Part shown: positions 55,076 to 63,973 of the stretch, one piece after another
Layout: each line of letters begins with the position of its first letter
How positions within the stretch are numbered: the stretch's first letter is position 1
NCBI RefSeq assembly: GCF_011762225.1
Contig: NZ_JAASQI010000001.1
Location: forward strand, 812,712 to 876,711
Source: Pseudochelatococcus lubricantis
Lineage (GTDB): Bacteria > Pseudomonadota > Alphaproteobacteria > Rhizobiales > Beijerinckiaceae
DNA length: 64,000 bases
Reading direction: 5' to 3'
Notes under the pieces: generated by a model
Told to the model about the DNA's origin: nothing
Seen by the model: the letters and a program-made list of their open reading frames with translations, nothing else
Databases searched by the model: none
Program-made: the position numbers and the translations under genes

Positions 55076-55161
55076 GCCCGGCCGACCGATTAGGCGGGTC
55101 AACTTTTCCTGTTCTGGTGTATCGTGACGCGGACTACACAGATTCGCGATCGGGGGGCAGG

Positions 55162-55848
55162 ATGGGGACGCTGGATCGGGTGCCGTTTTTCCAGGGGGCC
55201 GGCATCGATCTCGCACGTTTCGATTCCCGGCTTCACTGGCGCCGCTTCGCCACCGACGAAGTGCTGATCGACTACGAGGAGCAGTCGACGGACGTTTATT
55301 TCCTCGTCGCGGGCGAGGTGCGGGTTCTGGTCCGTACCCAGGCCGGGCGGGAGATCATCCTTGACGATATGCGCGCCGGTGAGTTTTTCGGCGAGCTGGC
55401 GGCCATCGATGGCGTGGGGCGTTCCGCCAATGTGGCCGCGCTGACGCAGGGCGAGGTCTGCGTCATGCCGGCGAGCGTCTTCCGCGACATCGTGTTCTCG
55501 TCGCCTGCCGTCGCGGACCGCCTGCTGCGCCTGCTTGCGCAGCGCGTGCGCGAACTCAATGCCCGGCTGACGGAACATGCCATCCTCGACCTGCGCCACC
55601 GGCTTTATGCGGAACTCCTGCGCCTGTCGACTCCGCGCTCCGGCCATCCGGGCGAGCGCGTCATCACGCCGCCGCCGTTCCATCACGTGCTCGCCGCCAG
55701 AATCGGCTGCCGTCGCGAACAGGTGACGCGGGAATTCACCTCTCTGTCACGTGATAGTATCGTGGAGCGCACGCGCGGCGCGCTGGTGCTGAAGCAGCCA
55801 GAATTGCTGCGCCAGCGCGTCAGCGACGCCATGCGGGAAGTGGCCTGA
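55162..55848 (+). CDS. Crp/Fnr family transcriptional regulator
   Basis: A 228-aa protein with a cyclic-nucleotide-binding fold (about residues 5-120): YFLVAGEVRVLV, GEFFGELAAIDGVGRSANVAAL. A C-terminal helix-turn-helix (about 165-205) reads AARIGCRREQVTREFTSLSRD. The GEL-A and R-S motif of the cAMP pocket are present, so a cyclic nucleotide is a plausible ligand; the four cysteines of FNR are absent. ATG 55162 has GGGGGG 5-10 bp upstream; an open GTG at 55072, which overlaps the previous stop, is less likely. Confidence 0.88.
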   Translation: MGTLDRVPFFQGAGIDLARFDSRLHWRRFATDEVLIDYEEQSTDVYFLVAGEVRVLVRTQAGREIILDDMRAGEFFGELAAIDGVGRSANVAALTQGEVCVMPASVFRDIVFSSPAVADRLLRLLAQRVRELNARLTEHAILDLRHRLYAELLRLSTPRSGHPGERVITPPPFHHVLAARIGCRREQVTREFTSLSRDSIVERTRGALVLKQPELLRQRVSDAMREVA

Positions 55849-55974
55849 CGCGGCCAGAAGGCGAGAATCCGCGCGAATCTGGCGCGCTGCCATGCCGGTT
55901 GACGTGCCGACGTCATGCTGTCATGCAACATGGTGCGGAGCGCGCGGATGCGACGGGCAATCGGGAACAGGAAA

Positions 55975-56676
55975 ATGTCCATCTACGATTCCATCAGGCA
56001 GACTATCACGCCGATCCACAAGGAAGGTTTTCCGTTCATCGCCGTCGCGGCCATCGCCTCGCTGGTGCTCGGACAGCTATGGTCGCCGCTGGGCTGGATC
56101 GGCCTCGTCATCACCCTCTGGATCTGCTACTTCTTCCGTGATCCGGAGCGCCATACGCCGGTTCGCGAGGGGCTTGTGGTGGCGCCCGCCGACGGGCGCA
56201 TCAGCGCCATTGCCGAAGTGCTGCCGCCTCCCGAGCTGGAGCTGGGAGAGACGCCGCTGCTGCGCATCTCCATCTTCATGAACGTTTTCGACTGCCACGT
56301 GAACCGCAGCCCGGTGGACGGCACGGTGGAGCGCGTCGTGTACACGCCCGGCGTGTTCATCAACGCCGATCTCGACAAGGCGAGCGAGGACAACGAGCGC
56401 AACGGCCTCGTCATCGTCTCGGGAGAGACGCGCATAGGCGTGGTGCAGATCGCCGGCCTTGTGGCGCGGCGCATTGTCTCATTCGTGCGCGAGAACGACA
56501 CCCTGCAGGTGGGCGAGCGCTTCGGCCTGATCCGCTTCGGCTCGCGCGTCGACGTCTATCTGCCCGTCGAGGTGCGGCCGCTCGTCGGCCTTGGCCAACG
56601 CACCGTCGCCGGAGAGACGGTACTGGCGGATTTCCTCGCATCCGGCGAGCCGCCGCACAGCTTCCGCGCCGCGTGA
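55975..56676 (+). CDS. psd: Phosphatidylserine decarboxylase
   Basis: A 233-aa pyruvoyl enzyme that forms phosphatidylethanolamine. The membrane-facing helix is [21 protein letters not shown] at the N-terminus. Conserved segments are [23 protein letters not shown] and the self-cleaving serine in [14 protein letters not shown] (short PSD-A type). The alpha and beta chains arise by cleavage at the Gly-Ser in FGS. pssA lies 87 bp downstream and makes its substrate. Confidence 0.95.
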   Translation: MSIYDSIRQTITPIHKEGFPFIAVAAIASLVLGQLWSPLGWIGLVITLWICYFFRDPERHTPVREGLVVAPADGRISAIAEVLPPPELELGETPLLRISIFMNVFDCHVNRSPVDGTVERVVYTPGVFINADLDKASEDNERNGLVIVSGETRIGVVQIAGLVARRIVSFVRENDTLQVGERFGLIRFGSRVDVYLPVEVRPLVGLGQRTVAGETVLADFLASGEPPHSFRAA

Positions 56677-56763
56677 CATTTTTGTCCGGCGTTGCAAAAT
56701 GAATCGCCGTCGCCTCACCGATCCCGTTTGATTGGCGAGGGGTCTGGTGTATGAATAACGCGC

Positions 56764-57609
56764 ATGAGTGACCTGTTTCCGCCCTTCGTGCCCGATCCCG
56801 AGGAGCCGCGCCGCAGGCGGTTCCGGCCGATCCCGCTACGCCTCCTCGCCCCCAATCTCATCACGCTGCTCGCGCTCTGCCTTGGCCTGACGGCCATTCG
56901 CATGGCGATCGAGGGGCGTCTCGACCTGGCCGTTTTCTCGATCGCCGTCGCGGCGGTGCTCGACGGAGCGGACGGCAGGGTTGCGCGCTACCTGAAGGGC
57001 ACATCGCGCTTCGGCGCGGAACTCGATTCGCTGTCGGACTTCGTGAACTTCGGCGTCGCGCCGGCGCTGCTGCTCTACACGTTCATTCTGGACGAACTGA
57101 AGTCGCTCGGCTGGATCGCGGCCATCGTCTACGCCATCGCGGCGGCGTTGCGCCTTGCCCGCTTCAACGTGATGCTGGACGATCCCTCGCGGCCGGAATG
57201 GCAGAAGAATTATTTCGTCGGCATGGCGGCGCCCGCCGGCGCACTCACGGTGCTGTTGCCCGTCTACCTGCATTTCATCGTCTGGCCGGTCGGCGAACTC
57301 GCGGCGCCGGTGGTCGCGGTATATACGGTCTTCATCGGCCTGCTGATGGTCAGCCGCATGCCGACCTTCTCGGGCAAGGCGCTGGGCCAGCGCATCGCGC
57401 GCGACATGGTGCTGCCGCTGTTCGTGCTGTTCGTGCTGTTCACGGCCCTGCTGGTGAGCTTCCCCTTCCACGTGCTGGCGCTGGCGACCGTCGCCTATCT
57501 CGTCTCGCTGCCGCTTGGCGTGGCGCGCCACCGCGCGCGCGCGCGGGAAGAGGCGGAAAAGACGGCAGTCGCCGCGCCGGAGGAGGCGATACGGGACGGG
57601 GAGGGTTGA
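56764..57609 (+). CDS. pssA: CDP-diacylglycerol-serine O-phosphatidyltransferase
   Basis: A 281-aa integral membrane enzyme that makes phosphatidylserine from CDP-diacylglycerol and serine. The CDP-alcohol motif D-G-x2-A-R-x8-G-x3-D-x3-D is seen as DGADGRVARYLKGTSRFGAE with LDSLSD following (about residues 66-90). About seven membrane helices follow. Together with psd it supplies phosphatidylethanolamine. Confidence 0.95.
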   Translation: MSDLFPPFVPDPEEPRRRRFRPIPLRLLAPNLITLLALCLGLTAIRMAIEGRLDLAVFSIAVAAVLDGADGRVARYLKGTSRFGAELDSLSDFVNFGVAPALLLYTFILDELKSLGWIAAIVYAIAAALRLARFNVMLDDPSRPEWQKNYFVGMAAPAGALTVLLPVYLHFIVWPVGELAAPVVAVYTVFIGLLMVSRMPTFSGKALGQRIARDMVLPLFVLFVLFTALLVSFPFHVLALATVAYLVSLPLGVARHRARAREEAEKTAVAAPEEAIRDGEG

Positions 57610-57624
57610 CGCCCGGCCTGGTGC

Positions 57625-57999
57625 CTACTTCCCTTGCAGGTGCTTGGCCGTGAGGCGCTTGGCGTTGGCGCGGACGCGGCGGCGCGCGGGATTGGCGCTT
57701 TCGTCTGCGATCTTCATCAGCTTGTGCGGCAGATCGCCCGGCCCCACGCGGCCGAAGGCCATGTCAATCCACAGGCGCTGCCACGCCTGCGCGGCGATGA
57801 GGCTGCCTTCCATGGCGGCCGCGGCCTTTTCCGAAAAGGCGCGCTGCGTCTCGGCGCTCATCGGATGGGTGGGGTCCAGCGTATCGTAGAGAAACTGCGG
57901 CAACCGGAAGGCGATGGTCGTCGCGGCAGCCTGCGCCGTCTGGGTCGCCTTCACGAGCTGCGGCTGCGTGACGGGAGGCTTGAAACGTTTGCTCAGCAT
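57625..57999 (-). CDS. Hypothetical protein, 124 aa
   Basis: Basic, Ala-rich, mainly helical protein with no signal peptide or membrane helix. Notable stretches are FRLPQFLYDTLDP, MSAETQRAFSEKAAAAMEG and AWQRLWIDMAFG. The helical, amphipathic character and the EKAAAAMEG region loosely recall phasins, but I do not recognise a family. The frame is convergent with pssA, with only 15 bp between the stops, and the codon use looks native. Confidence 0.6.
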   Translation of the reverse strand: MLSKRFKPPVTQPQLVKATQTAQAAATTIAFRLPQFLYDTLDPTHPMSAETQRAFSEKAAAAMEGSLIAAQAWQRLWIDMAFGRVGPGDLPHKLMKIADESANPARRRVRANAKRLTAKHLQGK

Positions 58000-58203
58000 G
58001 GAATGTCCTGTCGTGGGAGGAGTTATACCTTAGGTCGTGGTTAACCGTCGATCATGTCCGCATCGCGACATGGACGCGGCAACCATCGCGCGAAGCAATC
58101 CTTTTCGCGGCCGATTGTTCCATGCTAATGGCGTCATGTCGATGTCTCGATGTTCATATCCCCCACGGCGGTGAGGCATGAATCAGGTTTTCGGGAGAGG
58201 TTC

Positions 58204-58896
58204 TTGAGCGAAATCGTTTCGTCGCAGGCACAGGACGGCGGGCCGGCGGAGAACGCCGCGCGTCCGTCGTGGAGGCCGCAGCTCGTCCTGGCGTCGGCCT
58301 CTCCCCGGCGGCTGGCGCTTCTTGAGCAGATCGGGCTGACGCCCGATATCCTGCTGCCGGCGGAAATCGACGAGACCCCGCGGCGCGGCGAGAAACCGCG
58401 CGACTACGCCCGGCGTGTGGCGATCGACAAGGCGGAGACGGCGCGCACGCTGCTCAAGGCGTCGGAGGGCAAGGGCGAGGCGGTCGGCAATGCCTATATC
58501 ATTGCGGCGGATACGGTAGTGGCCGTGGGCCGGCGCATCCTGCCGAAGGCGGAGATCGCGGAGGAGGCCGAGCAGTGCCTGCGCCTGCTGTCCGGCCGGG
58601 CGCACCGCGTCTACACGGCACTCGCCGTCGTGTCGCCGCACGGACGCCTGCGCGACCGCGTGGTCGAGACGCGCCTGCGTTTCAAGAACCTCGCGCGCGA
58701 CGAGATGGACGGCTATCTCGCCAGCGGCGAGTGGCGCGGCAAGGCGGGCGGCTATGCCATCCAGGGGCTGGCGGGTTCCTTTGTCGTCAAGCTGGTCGGC
58801 TCCTATTCCGCTGTGGTCGGGCTGCCGCTTTACGAAACGGTGTCGCTGCTGACGGGAGAAGGCTTCCCCGTTCACGGGCACTGGCTCAATCTCTGA
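58204..58896 (+). CDS. maf: Maf family nucleoside triphosphate pyrophosphatase
   Basis: A house-cleaning pyrophosphatase (about 230 aa) for non-canonical nucleotides such as dTTP and UTP. It has [16 protein letters not shown] near the N-terminus, the metal-binding [15 protein letters not shown] and the conserved [16 protein letters not shown]. The 5' end has no ATG with a good site. TTG 58204 follows GGGAGAGG by a short gap; ATG 58150 is the other choice and has no ribosome binding site. yacG lies 37 bp downstream, a known pairing. Confidence 0.9.
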   Translation: MSEIVSSQAQDGGPAENAARPSWRPQLVLASASPRRLALLEQIGLTPDILLPAEIDETPRRGEKPRDYARRVAIDKAETARTLLKASEGKGEAVGNAYIIAADTVVAVGRRILPKAEIAEEAEQCLRLLSGRAHRVYTALAVVSPHGRLRDRVVETRLRFKNLARDEMDGYLASGEWRGKAGGYAIQGLAGSFVVKLVGSYSAVVGLPLYETVSLLTGEGFPVHGHWLNL

Positions 58897-58933
58897 CGGC
58901 CGGGTCGCGCGACGTTATAGAGGGAGTGCTGCC

Positions 58934-59158
58934 ATGGCGGATGCCGACGACAACAACGACAATGCCGCAACGCCACCTGCCGGCGGGGCCTGCCCAATTT
59001 GCGGCAAGGAAGCGCAGGCGCGCTGGCGTCCGTTTTGCTCGAAGCGATGCGCCGACATCGACCTGCACCGGTGGCTCTCGGGCAGCTACGTCATCCCCGC
59101 ATCCGATGAGGCGGAAGAAATCGACGGCAACCATGCCGACGATACGCCCGATATCTGA
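58934..59158 (+). CDS. yacG: DNA gyrase inhibitor YacG
   Basis: A 74-aa zinc protein. The four zinc ligands are in CPICGK and FCSKRCADIDLHRWL. YacG in E. coli binds GyrB and lowers gyrase activity. Tail is acidic. It follows maf and precedes tRNA-Phe. Confidence 0.93.
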   Translation: MADADDNNDNAATPPAGGACPICGKEAQARWRPFCSKRCADIDLHRWLSGSYVIPASDEAEEIDGNHADDTPDI

Positions 59159-59313
59159 GCAGGCGTGGCGAGGCCGAGGGGCGCGGGCGAAAATCCCCCT
59201 CTCTTGCCTGTGGACAAAATCGCACAACCCCTTGCCGCCGCGCTGGACATCGAAACACGATGCCTCTATAAGAACCAGATCGCGGGGGCGGACATTTCCG
59301 AACTTCCACGCGG

Positions 59314-59389
59314 GCCCAGATAGCTCAGTTGGTAGAGCATGCGACTGAAAATCGCAGTGTCGCTGGTTCGATTCCGGCTCTGGGCACCA
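59314..59389 (+). tRNA. tRNA-Phe (GAA)
   Basis: A 76-nt cloverleaf. Acceptor GCCCAGA pairs with TCTGGGC; D arm GCTC-AGTTGGTA-GAGC; anticodon arm TGCGA-CTGAAAA-TCGCA with GAA at 59347-59349; the T loop is GTTCGATTCC. The CCA end is encoded (59387-59389). No integrase or copy of the tRNA 3' end was found in the window, although the next 4.6 kb look accessory. Confidence 0.97.
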
Positions 59390-59489
59390 CCATTCCCCCA
59401 AAGCGATAGACTTTCAATATTTTAGTTGATATCAAGGGCTTGCGTCTCGCCGTACTGGTCAATAGCGGTGGACAACATGCTATTTCGCC

Positions 59490-59592
59490 TATAGCATTTC
59501 GACATTTCGTTGAAACGCCGAGATGCTATAAGTTTTTGATATTACGCGCTTTCTTCACGCAAACCGGTATCCGCTTTGCTTGAAAACGCTTT
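59490..59592 (-). repeat. 103-bp inverted repeat, left copy
   Basis: It matches 60808-60910 in the reverse orientation with only two differences. The outer 41 bases fold into a hairpin (TATAGCATTTCG... CGAGATGCTATA). The inner half has AAAGCGTTTTCAAGCAAAGC and GGATACCGG. I recall this inner sequence as a common Rhizobiales dispersed repeat that often shows up as a false C-terminus in predicted proteins. Confidence 0.9.
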
Positions 59593-59813
59593 TGCCCATC
59601 CGATGAAACGCCCATCCTCCACCAATTGCATCAAGCGTATCCCGATGGCGTAAAAGCCGCGACGGCCGGTTTGCGCCTGCGCATCCCGCTTGGCGACGGC
59701 AGCTTCGTGGACAAGACCATTCGCCCGGGCGCGCAGGATGTCCGCCTTTCTCCCGCGCACGATCGATCCTGTCCAGGCGAATTGTCAGCAGACCGTCGTT
59801 CTCGCCTATTGGA

Positions 59814-59857
59814 GCAGTTTGCATTCAAGTCGATCCATCGACTTGAATGCAAACTGC
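59814..59857. repeat. Perfect 21-bp inverted repeat (dispersed family, copy 2)
   Basis: Left arm 59814-59834 and right arm 59837-59857 are exact inverted copies around CC, with the ends GCAGTTTGCATTCAAG and CTTGAATGCAAACTGC. It is followed by AAAATATAGAA, as in the imperfect copy at 26719-26773. Confidence 0.9.
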
Positions 59858-60086
59858 GGTAAAATATAGAACTTGGAGCGTACGGAGCAGGCATTCGGGC
59901 AGGGCGCAGACGGACTGCTCGCCGCGCCTTCGCCGGCATGAAGGCAGTAAGCGCGCCCGATCGTTTCGCCCGAGCCTGTCGATCCGGCGAACCATCGTCG
60001 CATCGCCATGCCGCAGACATGAGAAGCCCGCACGTGCTTTCTTTCGCATGCGCGGGCGTTCGATAGTGATGGGAAGAGCGATCGGT

Positions 60087-60488
60087 TTATCGTTGCTGAA
60101 GTGGCTGCTGCGGGGTCAGAACGTTATGTTCCGTTCCGATGACCGCTCTGTTCGGGACGCATTGTCCGTTTCTCCATACCCATGCCTTTCCCTTCTGCCT
60201 GCATAGATATTCGAGGGAGGGATCGAACGGAGCATCCGGCTGCACCGGCCGTACCGGCCCCACGACCTGCCCCTTGCCCGGCACCTGCCTCTGATCGGCT
60301 TTTGGATCGACTCTTTGATTGGCCCTCGGAGCGGCCTTTTGATCAGAAGTTTGAGCGAGAACAGTGTAGTTTGCGGGGGCATACACGCCCGCTTTCGCAT
60401 CTGTCGCCACCTGCTGCGCATGCACAAGGGTAGTAACAGATGTAACAAACATTGCTGCAATAAATGATACTTTAGTATAGATTCGCAT
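60087..60488 (-). CDS. Small secreted protein of unknown function
   Basis: A 133-aa protein with a signal peptide (KVSFIAAMFVTSVTTLVHAQ, cleavage after HA), so it is exported. The middle is Gln/Lys/Pro-rich and weakly repetitive (RANQRVDPKADQRQ). The C-terminal segment LCRQKGKAWVWRNGQCVP has two cysteines that can form one disulfide and resembles small Cys-containing modules in secreted Rhizobiales proteins. The ATG has a strong GGAGG 5 bp upstream. It is the only likely gene between the two 103-bp inverted repeats. I cannot give a function. Confidence 0.7.
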   Translation of the reverse strand: MRIYTKVSFIAAMFVTSVTTLVHAQQVATDAKAGVYAPANYTVLAQTSDQKAAPRANQRVDPKADQRQVPGKGQVVGPVRPVQPDAPFDPSLEYLCRQKGKAWVWRNGQCVPNRAVIGTEHNVLTPQQPLQQR

Positions 60489-61061
60489 TGACGCCTCCTA
60501 TGATGAGCAAGGCAATCTTGCCCTACAATCTTTGGTCGCGCCAGAATTGCTAAAGTTTCTCGCGAAATAAAAATATTTCAAAGATTTTAAGTAGCCGGCA
60601 TGATGATTATTTGGGCAAGTTTACTCAATTTCTATGGGAGATAGTGCGGAGGCACTTGTCCTGGCCCTCCGTGCCTTTTTCGTCGCCATCGCCACCGCCT
60701 TGAAGGTGATAAGCGCGCCCCGAACTGTCGTTTGCGTCGGGTCCGAAGCCGCGCCGTCCAAGGTTACGTTGCTGATGGCCGTCCGGACGATTGCGCCCCT
60801 GTCCATTAAAGCGTTTTCAAGCAAAGCGGATACCGGTTTGCGTGAAGAAAGCGCGTAATATCAAAAACTTATAGCATTTCGGCGTTTCAATGAAATGTCG
60901 AAATGCTATAACTGGCGGATGACTTCAGTGTTACCAGGCGGCATTTATGGTGTTCCGGCGGGGGCAACCGCGTTCTCGCGCATGGACAGGCGAGCATGAC
61001 CGTCCGCTGCCGGCATGCGGAACAGGCCGGCGGCGTCGGGTCAGCGAGCGGTTCGGAGGTA
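60489..61061. other. Region right of the secreted-protein gene, with right repeat copy
   Basis: 573 bp. The first 100 bp, the probable promoter of the minus-strand secreted gene, are strongly A+T-rich. Position 60808-60910 holds the second 103-bp repeat. The frames seen here, including one ending in the repeat, are not convincing genes. Confidence 0.6.
60808..60910 (+). repeat. 103-bp inverted repeat, right copy
   Basis: Reverse complement of 59490-59592 with two base differences, so the two copies face each other. Left end AAAGCGTTTTCAAGC, right end AAATGCTATA. No target-site duplication was found next to the two outer ends. Confidence 0.9.
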
Positions 61062-61949
61062 TTACGCCAGATAGCGGCGGAACCATGCGATCGTGCGGTC
61101 CCACGCGAGCCTGGCCGCCGCCTCGTCGTAGCGCGGCGTCGTGTCGTTGTGGAAACCGTGATTGACGCCCGGATAGATGTAGGCTTCGTAAGTCTTGCCG
61201 TGTTCCTTCAGCGCCGCTTCATAGGCCGGCCAGCCCGCGTTGATGCCGGTGTCGAGTTCCGCATAATGGAGAAGCAGCGGCGCCTGGATGCGCGTTACGT
61301 CCTCCGGCCGGGGCTGGCGCCCGTAGAAAGGCACGGCGGCGGCCAGTTCCGGATAGGCGACCGCGGTGGCGTTGGCGACGCCCCCGCCGTAGCAGAAGCC
61401 GACGATACCAATCTTGCCCGTCGTCGCCTCATGACCCGCGAGGAACTCGACCGCGGCGAAGAAGTCGTTCATCAGTTTTTCGGGGTTGACCTGCGCCTGC
61501 AACTCGCGGCCCTTGTCGTCGTTGCCGGGATAGCCGCCGACGGAGGTCAGGCCGTCAGGCGCGAGCGCGATGAAGCCGGCCTTCGCGACGCGGCGCGCCA
61601 CGTCCTCGATATAGGGGTTGAGTCCGCGGTTCTCGTGAACCACGACCACGCCGGGCAGCCGCTCCGACGCGGACGCCGGGCGGACGAAATAGCCGCGCAC
61701 CTCGCCATGGCCTTTCGGCGACGGATAGGTGATATAGTCGGCAACAATATCGGTGTCCGTGGGGGCCACCTGCTGCGCGAGCGCGTAGTCCGGGCTCAGC
61801 GATGCCAGCAGGGCGCTTGCGGTGACGCCACCCACTGCGAATCTGGCGGCGCGGTCGAGAAACTCGCGCTTGGAAATCTTGCCGTGTGCGTAATAGTCGT
61901 AGAGATCGAGCAGTTCCTGGGGAAAGTCTTTTGCGGTGAGCCGGGACAT
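61062..61949 (-). CDS. Dienelactone hydrolase family protein with an export-like leader
   Basis: A 295-aa alpha/beta hydrolase. The conserved DLH features are the glutamate in [15 protein letters not shown], the nucleophile cysteine in [17 protein letters not shown], then LDTGINAGW and the histidine in [11 protein letters not shown]. The N-terminus, [15 protein letters not shown] then [15 protein letters not shown], looks like a Tat-type leader with Lys-Arg in place of Arg-Arg. GGAGGAG before ATG 61949 sets the start. The substrate is unknown; dienelactone is only the family name. The MAPEG gene lies 86 bp upstream on the same strand. Confidence 0.88.
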   Translation of the reverse strand: MSRLTAKDFPQELLDLYDYYAHGKISKREFLDRAARFAVGGVTASALLASLSPDYALAQQVAPTDTDIVADYITYPSPKGHGEVRGYFVRPASASERLPGVVVVHENRGLNPYIEDVARRVAKAGFIALAPDGLTSVGGYPGNDDKGRELQAQVNPEKLMNDFFAAVEFLAGHEATTGKIGIVGFCYGGGVANATAVAYPELAAAVPFYGRQPRPEDVTRIQAPLLLHYAELDTGINAGWPAYEAALKEHGKTYEAYIYPGVNHGFHNDTTPRYDEAAARLAWDRTIAWFRRYLA

Positions 61950-62035
61950 GGTTTCTCCTCCGATCCGGTTCGGGCGAGGACAGAATAGACCGGTGCGGGA
62001 CCGCTGTAGATTCACAATCGGGAGTGCGGCATCTA

Positions 62036-62428
62036 TTATCGCGCGAGCAACATTATTGCCGTGATCAGGATCACAGTCCAGGTGACGAGCATCGCCGGGG
62101 CCCGCAGGCCATATTGCCGGAGCGATCCTTCAGGAGCAAGCATGCCGAAGGGATGCGCCACGCGGGCGGCAAGAAGCGCGACCAGCAGGGTGCGGACGAC
62201 CCCGCCATCGGCGCCACCAGCTTCATTCAGGCCGATGAGGAGCAGGGCCAGAGGAACGTACTCGGCGAAATTCGCATGAATCCTGATCTGCCGCCGGAGC
62301 AGCGTTTGCCCGCCGTCGCCGTGATGAACCCTGTATTTCGCGCGCCCGACCGTTACCCACAAGGACAACGCCACGAAGACGATGCCGAGCAGCGCACCGT
62401 AGAACGCAGTCAACGCCGGGAATACCAT
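62036..62428 (-). CDS. MAPEG family membrane protein
   Basis: A 130-aa protein with four hydrophobic helices. The family signature is [19 protein letters not shown] (about residues 50-68). MAPEG proteins include glutathione transferases and prostaglandin synthases in eukaryotes; bacterial members may handle glutathione or lipid peroxides. It lies 86 bp upstream of the dienelactone hydrolase gene and may be co-transcribed with it. Confidence 0.88.
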   Translation of the reverse strand: MVFPALTAFYGALLGIVFVALSLWVTVGRAKYRVHHGDGGQTLLRRQIRIHANFAEYVPLALLLIGLNEAGGADGGVVRTLLVALLAARVAHPFGMLAPEGSLRQYGLRAPAMLVTWTVILITAIMLLAR

Positions 62429-62429
62429 C

Positions 62430-63121
62430 GTGCTTCACTCCATTCCGCCGGAGGGGCGCCGCGCAATCTTGAAAGGAAAGCCCGCAGGTCACGGCCGCAG
62501 CTATTTCATTTTTTACTCCGAAGCCATGACGATTCGTAACGCATACCGTCGCAAGCGACAGGGAAATCATCAGCGGAGCACCTCTGGCGCTCCGGAACGG
62601 CAGATGGAATAAATAATTGGGAAGCGGGTTGGCGGTGGACGCAGTCGGCAGCGAACCGGTCTCTGCGGGAGCTCCCTGATCATCAGGGAAAATACAGGGA
62701 ACCCGGCTGCTTGCGGGCGCCGTTCGGGACTTTTTGCTCGACTATCCCATTGGAATTAAGACATATTTTAAGCGAATTCCCTATGCACTGGAACAGGGAA
62801 TAATTTTCTCGGAACAGGGAATGCGCAGCGGCTTGCAGGGAAAAGATTCTCCGACAACAGGAATTTTTGGATTCCTTATAGGGCTGGAAGCAAAAAATGT
62901 CCTGACTGAAGTCCAATTTTGAGATTATCGTAAAATTCGTCTAAAGGATCGGAGATTGCAGAACGCTATTGAAAATTCAAAAAAACCTCCAGTCGGAAAC
63001 GAGCCCAATCGTTACTCCATGTCCTGAATCTGTTAGGTCTTGACGAGGTGTCGCCGCCGGCCTCCATTCGGCCGATATGTGGCGTGCGAGGTATGCGCTA
63101 GCTTAATCGGCTTACAGTCCC
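62430..63121. repeat. Gene-poor A+T-rich region with iterated CAGGGAA motifs
   Basis: 692 bp with no supported gene. CAGGGAA occurs at 62684, 62695, 62794, 62815 and 62836; the last three are exactly 21 bp apart. TCCCTGATCATCAGGGA (62673-62689) is a palindrome. From memory, AGGGAA-type scattered sequences occur in other Rhizobiales genomes, so this may be a decayed repeat element. Confidence 0.5.
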
Positions 63122-63973
63122 TTAGCCCACCGCCATGTAGGACGCCCCGAACACATCGGAGAACACCTCGATCGTGGCGAAGGCGCCCGCTAGTGTGCCG
63201 TCCTCCAGCGTGTTTATGCCCAACGCGGCGCGGGCTTGCTCGAACAACGGCGCTCCGCTGTCGCTGCTACGGATCGCTTCGAGAATGATTTTGGCTGCTT
63301 GCTTTATATGGACGTTGAATGGAAGAGGCTCTCCTTCAAGGCCACGGGTGATCACGTTATTGAAGGCCGGACTCTCGATGTCGGTGACTTCTGAATGTCC
63401 TTTGCCCCGGAACCCAGGCGAGTCGTAGCTGTAACGCCCGTGTCCCTTCAGGCGGCCTACGCTCGCTATATTGCTGTTATCGATAATCGTCTCGGCTTCC
63501 ACGTTGGCCCAGAGATCAGCCGACTGCCAGAAGGCTGGGCTCGCATAGACTGTGGCCGCGCGGCCGTTGCCCTTTGCCTCGATCCTTTCTAGGGCATCCT
63601 GTTGATGGGGCGTGGTGTTGTACCGATAGTAGGAGCGCTTCCAATGCTCCCACTCACCGGCACCCTTCGTCTTCAGGAAGACGGGCCTCTTGTACTGGAC
63701 AAACAGATTGAAGCGGAACGGCGGCATGCGGCAACTGAACTGGTCGGCAATATGGTCCAGCTCACATATTTCGACGCCAGTCATCCGCGACCAGCGTCTA
63801 CGCCGCACGAATGGCGCCCTCCGCATGATCCTCGGAAGCGGCAGCCAGAAGGCATCATCAAACCCGAGCAGCGCTTCGTCGCAGGGGTCCGGTGAGAACG
63901 TAACGTTCGTTAAACGTGCCACTTCATGGGAAAAGTATTTCTCGTACGTCTTCTCCTTGAATTCCGTCTCCAC
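63122..63973 (-). CDS. Unrecognised protein, possibly PD-(D/E)xK nuclease-like
   Basis: A 283-aa protein (GTG start 63971-63973 with GGGAGAGG just upstream; the frame stays open to the window edge). The segment GVEICELDHIADQF, then FRFNLFVQYKRPVFLK, could supply the Asp and Q-x-K triad of a restriction-type nuclease fold. The next part contains HQQDALERIEA and WANVEAETIIDNSNIAS. No membrane segments. Base composition is less GC-rich than the core genes, which suggests transfer. I do not recognise the family; the nuclease idea is inference from spacing of acidic and Q-x-K residues. Part of the gene or a partner may lie beyond the window. Confidence 0.5.
   Translation of the reverse strand: METEFKEKTYEKYFSHEVARLTNVTFSPDPCDEALLGFDDAFWLPLPRIMRRAPFVRRRRWSRMTGVEICELDHIADQFSCRMPPFRFNLFVQYKRPVFLKTKGAGEWEHWKRSYYRYNTTPHQQDALERIEAKGNGRAATVYASPAFWQSADLWANVEAETIIDNSNIASVGRLKGHGRYSYDSPGFRGKGHSEVTDIESPAFNNVITRGLEGEPLPFNVHIKQAAKIILEAIRSSDSGAPLFEQARAALGINTLEDGTLAGAFATIEVFSDVFGASYMAVG

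Larger units (their letters stand above)
59390..60086. other. Gene-free, repeat-bearing region downstream of tRNA-Phe
   Basis: 697 bp. It contains the left 103-bp repeat and a 44-bp palindrome. Apart from those I see no real coding region; open frames read through the repeats and have no family. This is the left flank of the secreted-protein gene at 60087. Confidence 0.6.

Noticed and set aside
58204-59158. Replication origin near maf
   Set aside because: maf is close to the origin in some Alphaproteobacteria, but here the neighbours (yacG, tRNA-Phe, pssA) do not match that cluster and no DnaA-box group was found beside it.
60634-60858. Plus-strand open frame ending in the right 103-bp repeat
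   Set aside because: Its C-terminus is encoded by the repeat itself and also appears in an open frame over the left repeat, so it is an artefact of the repeat.
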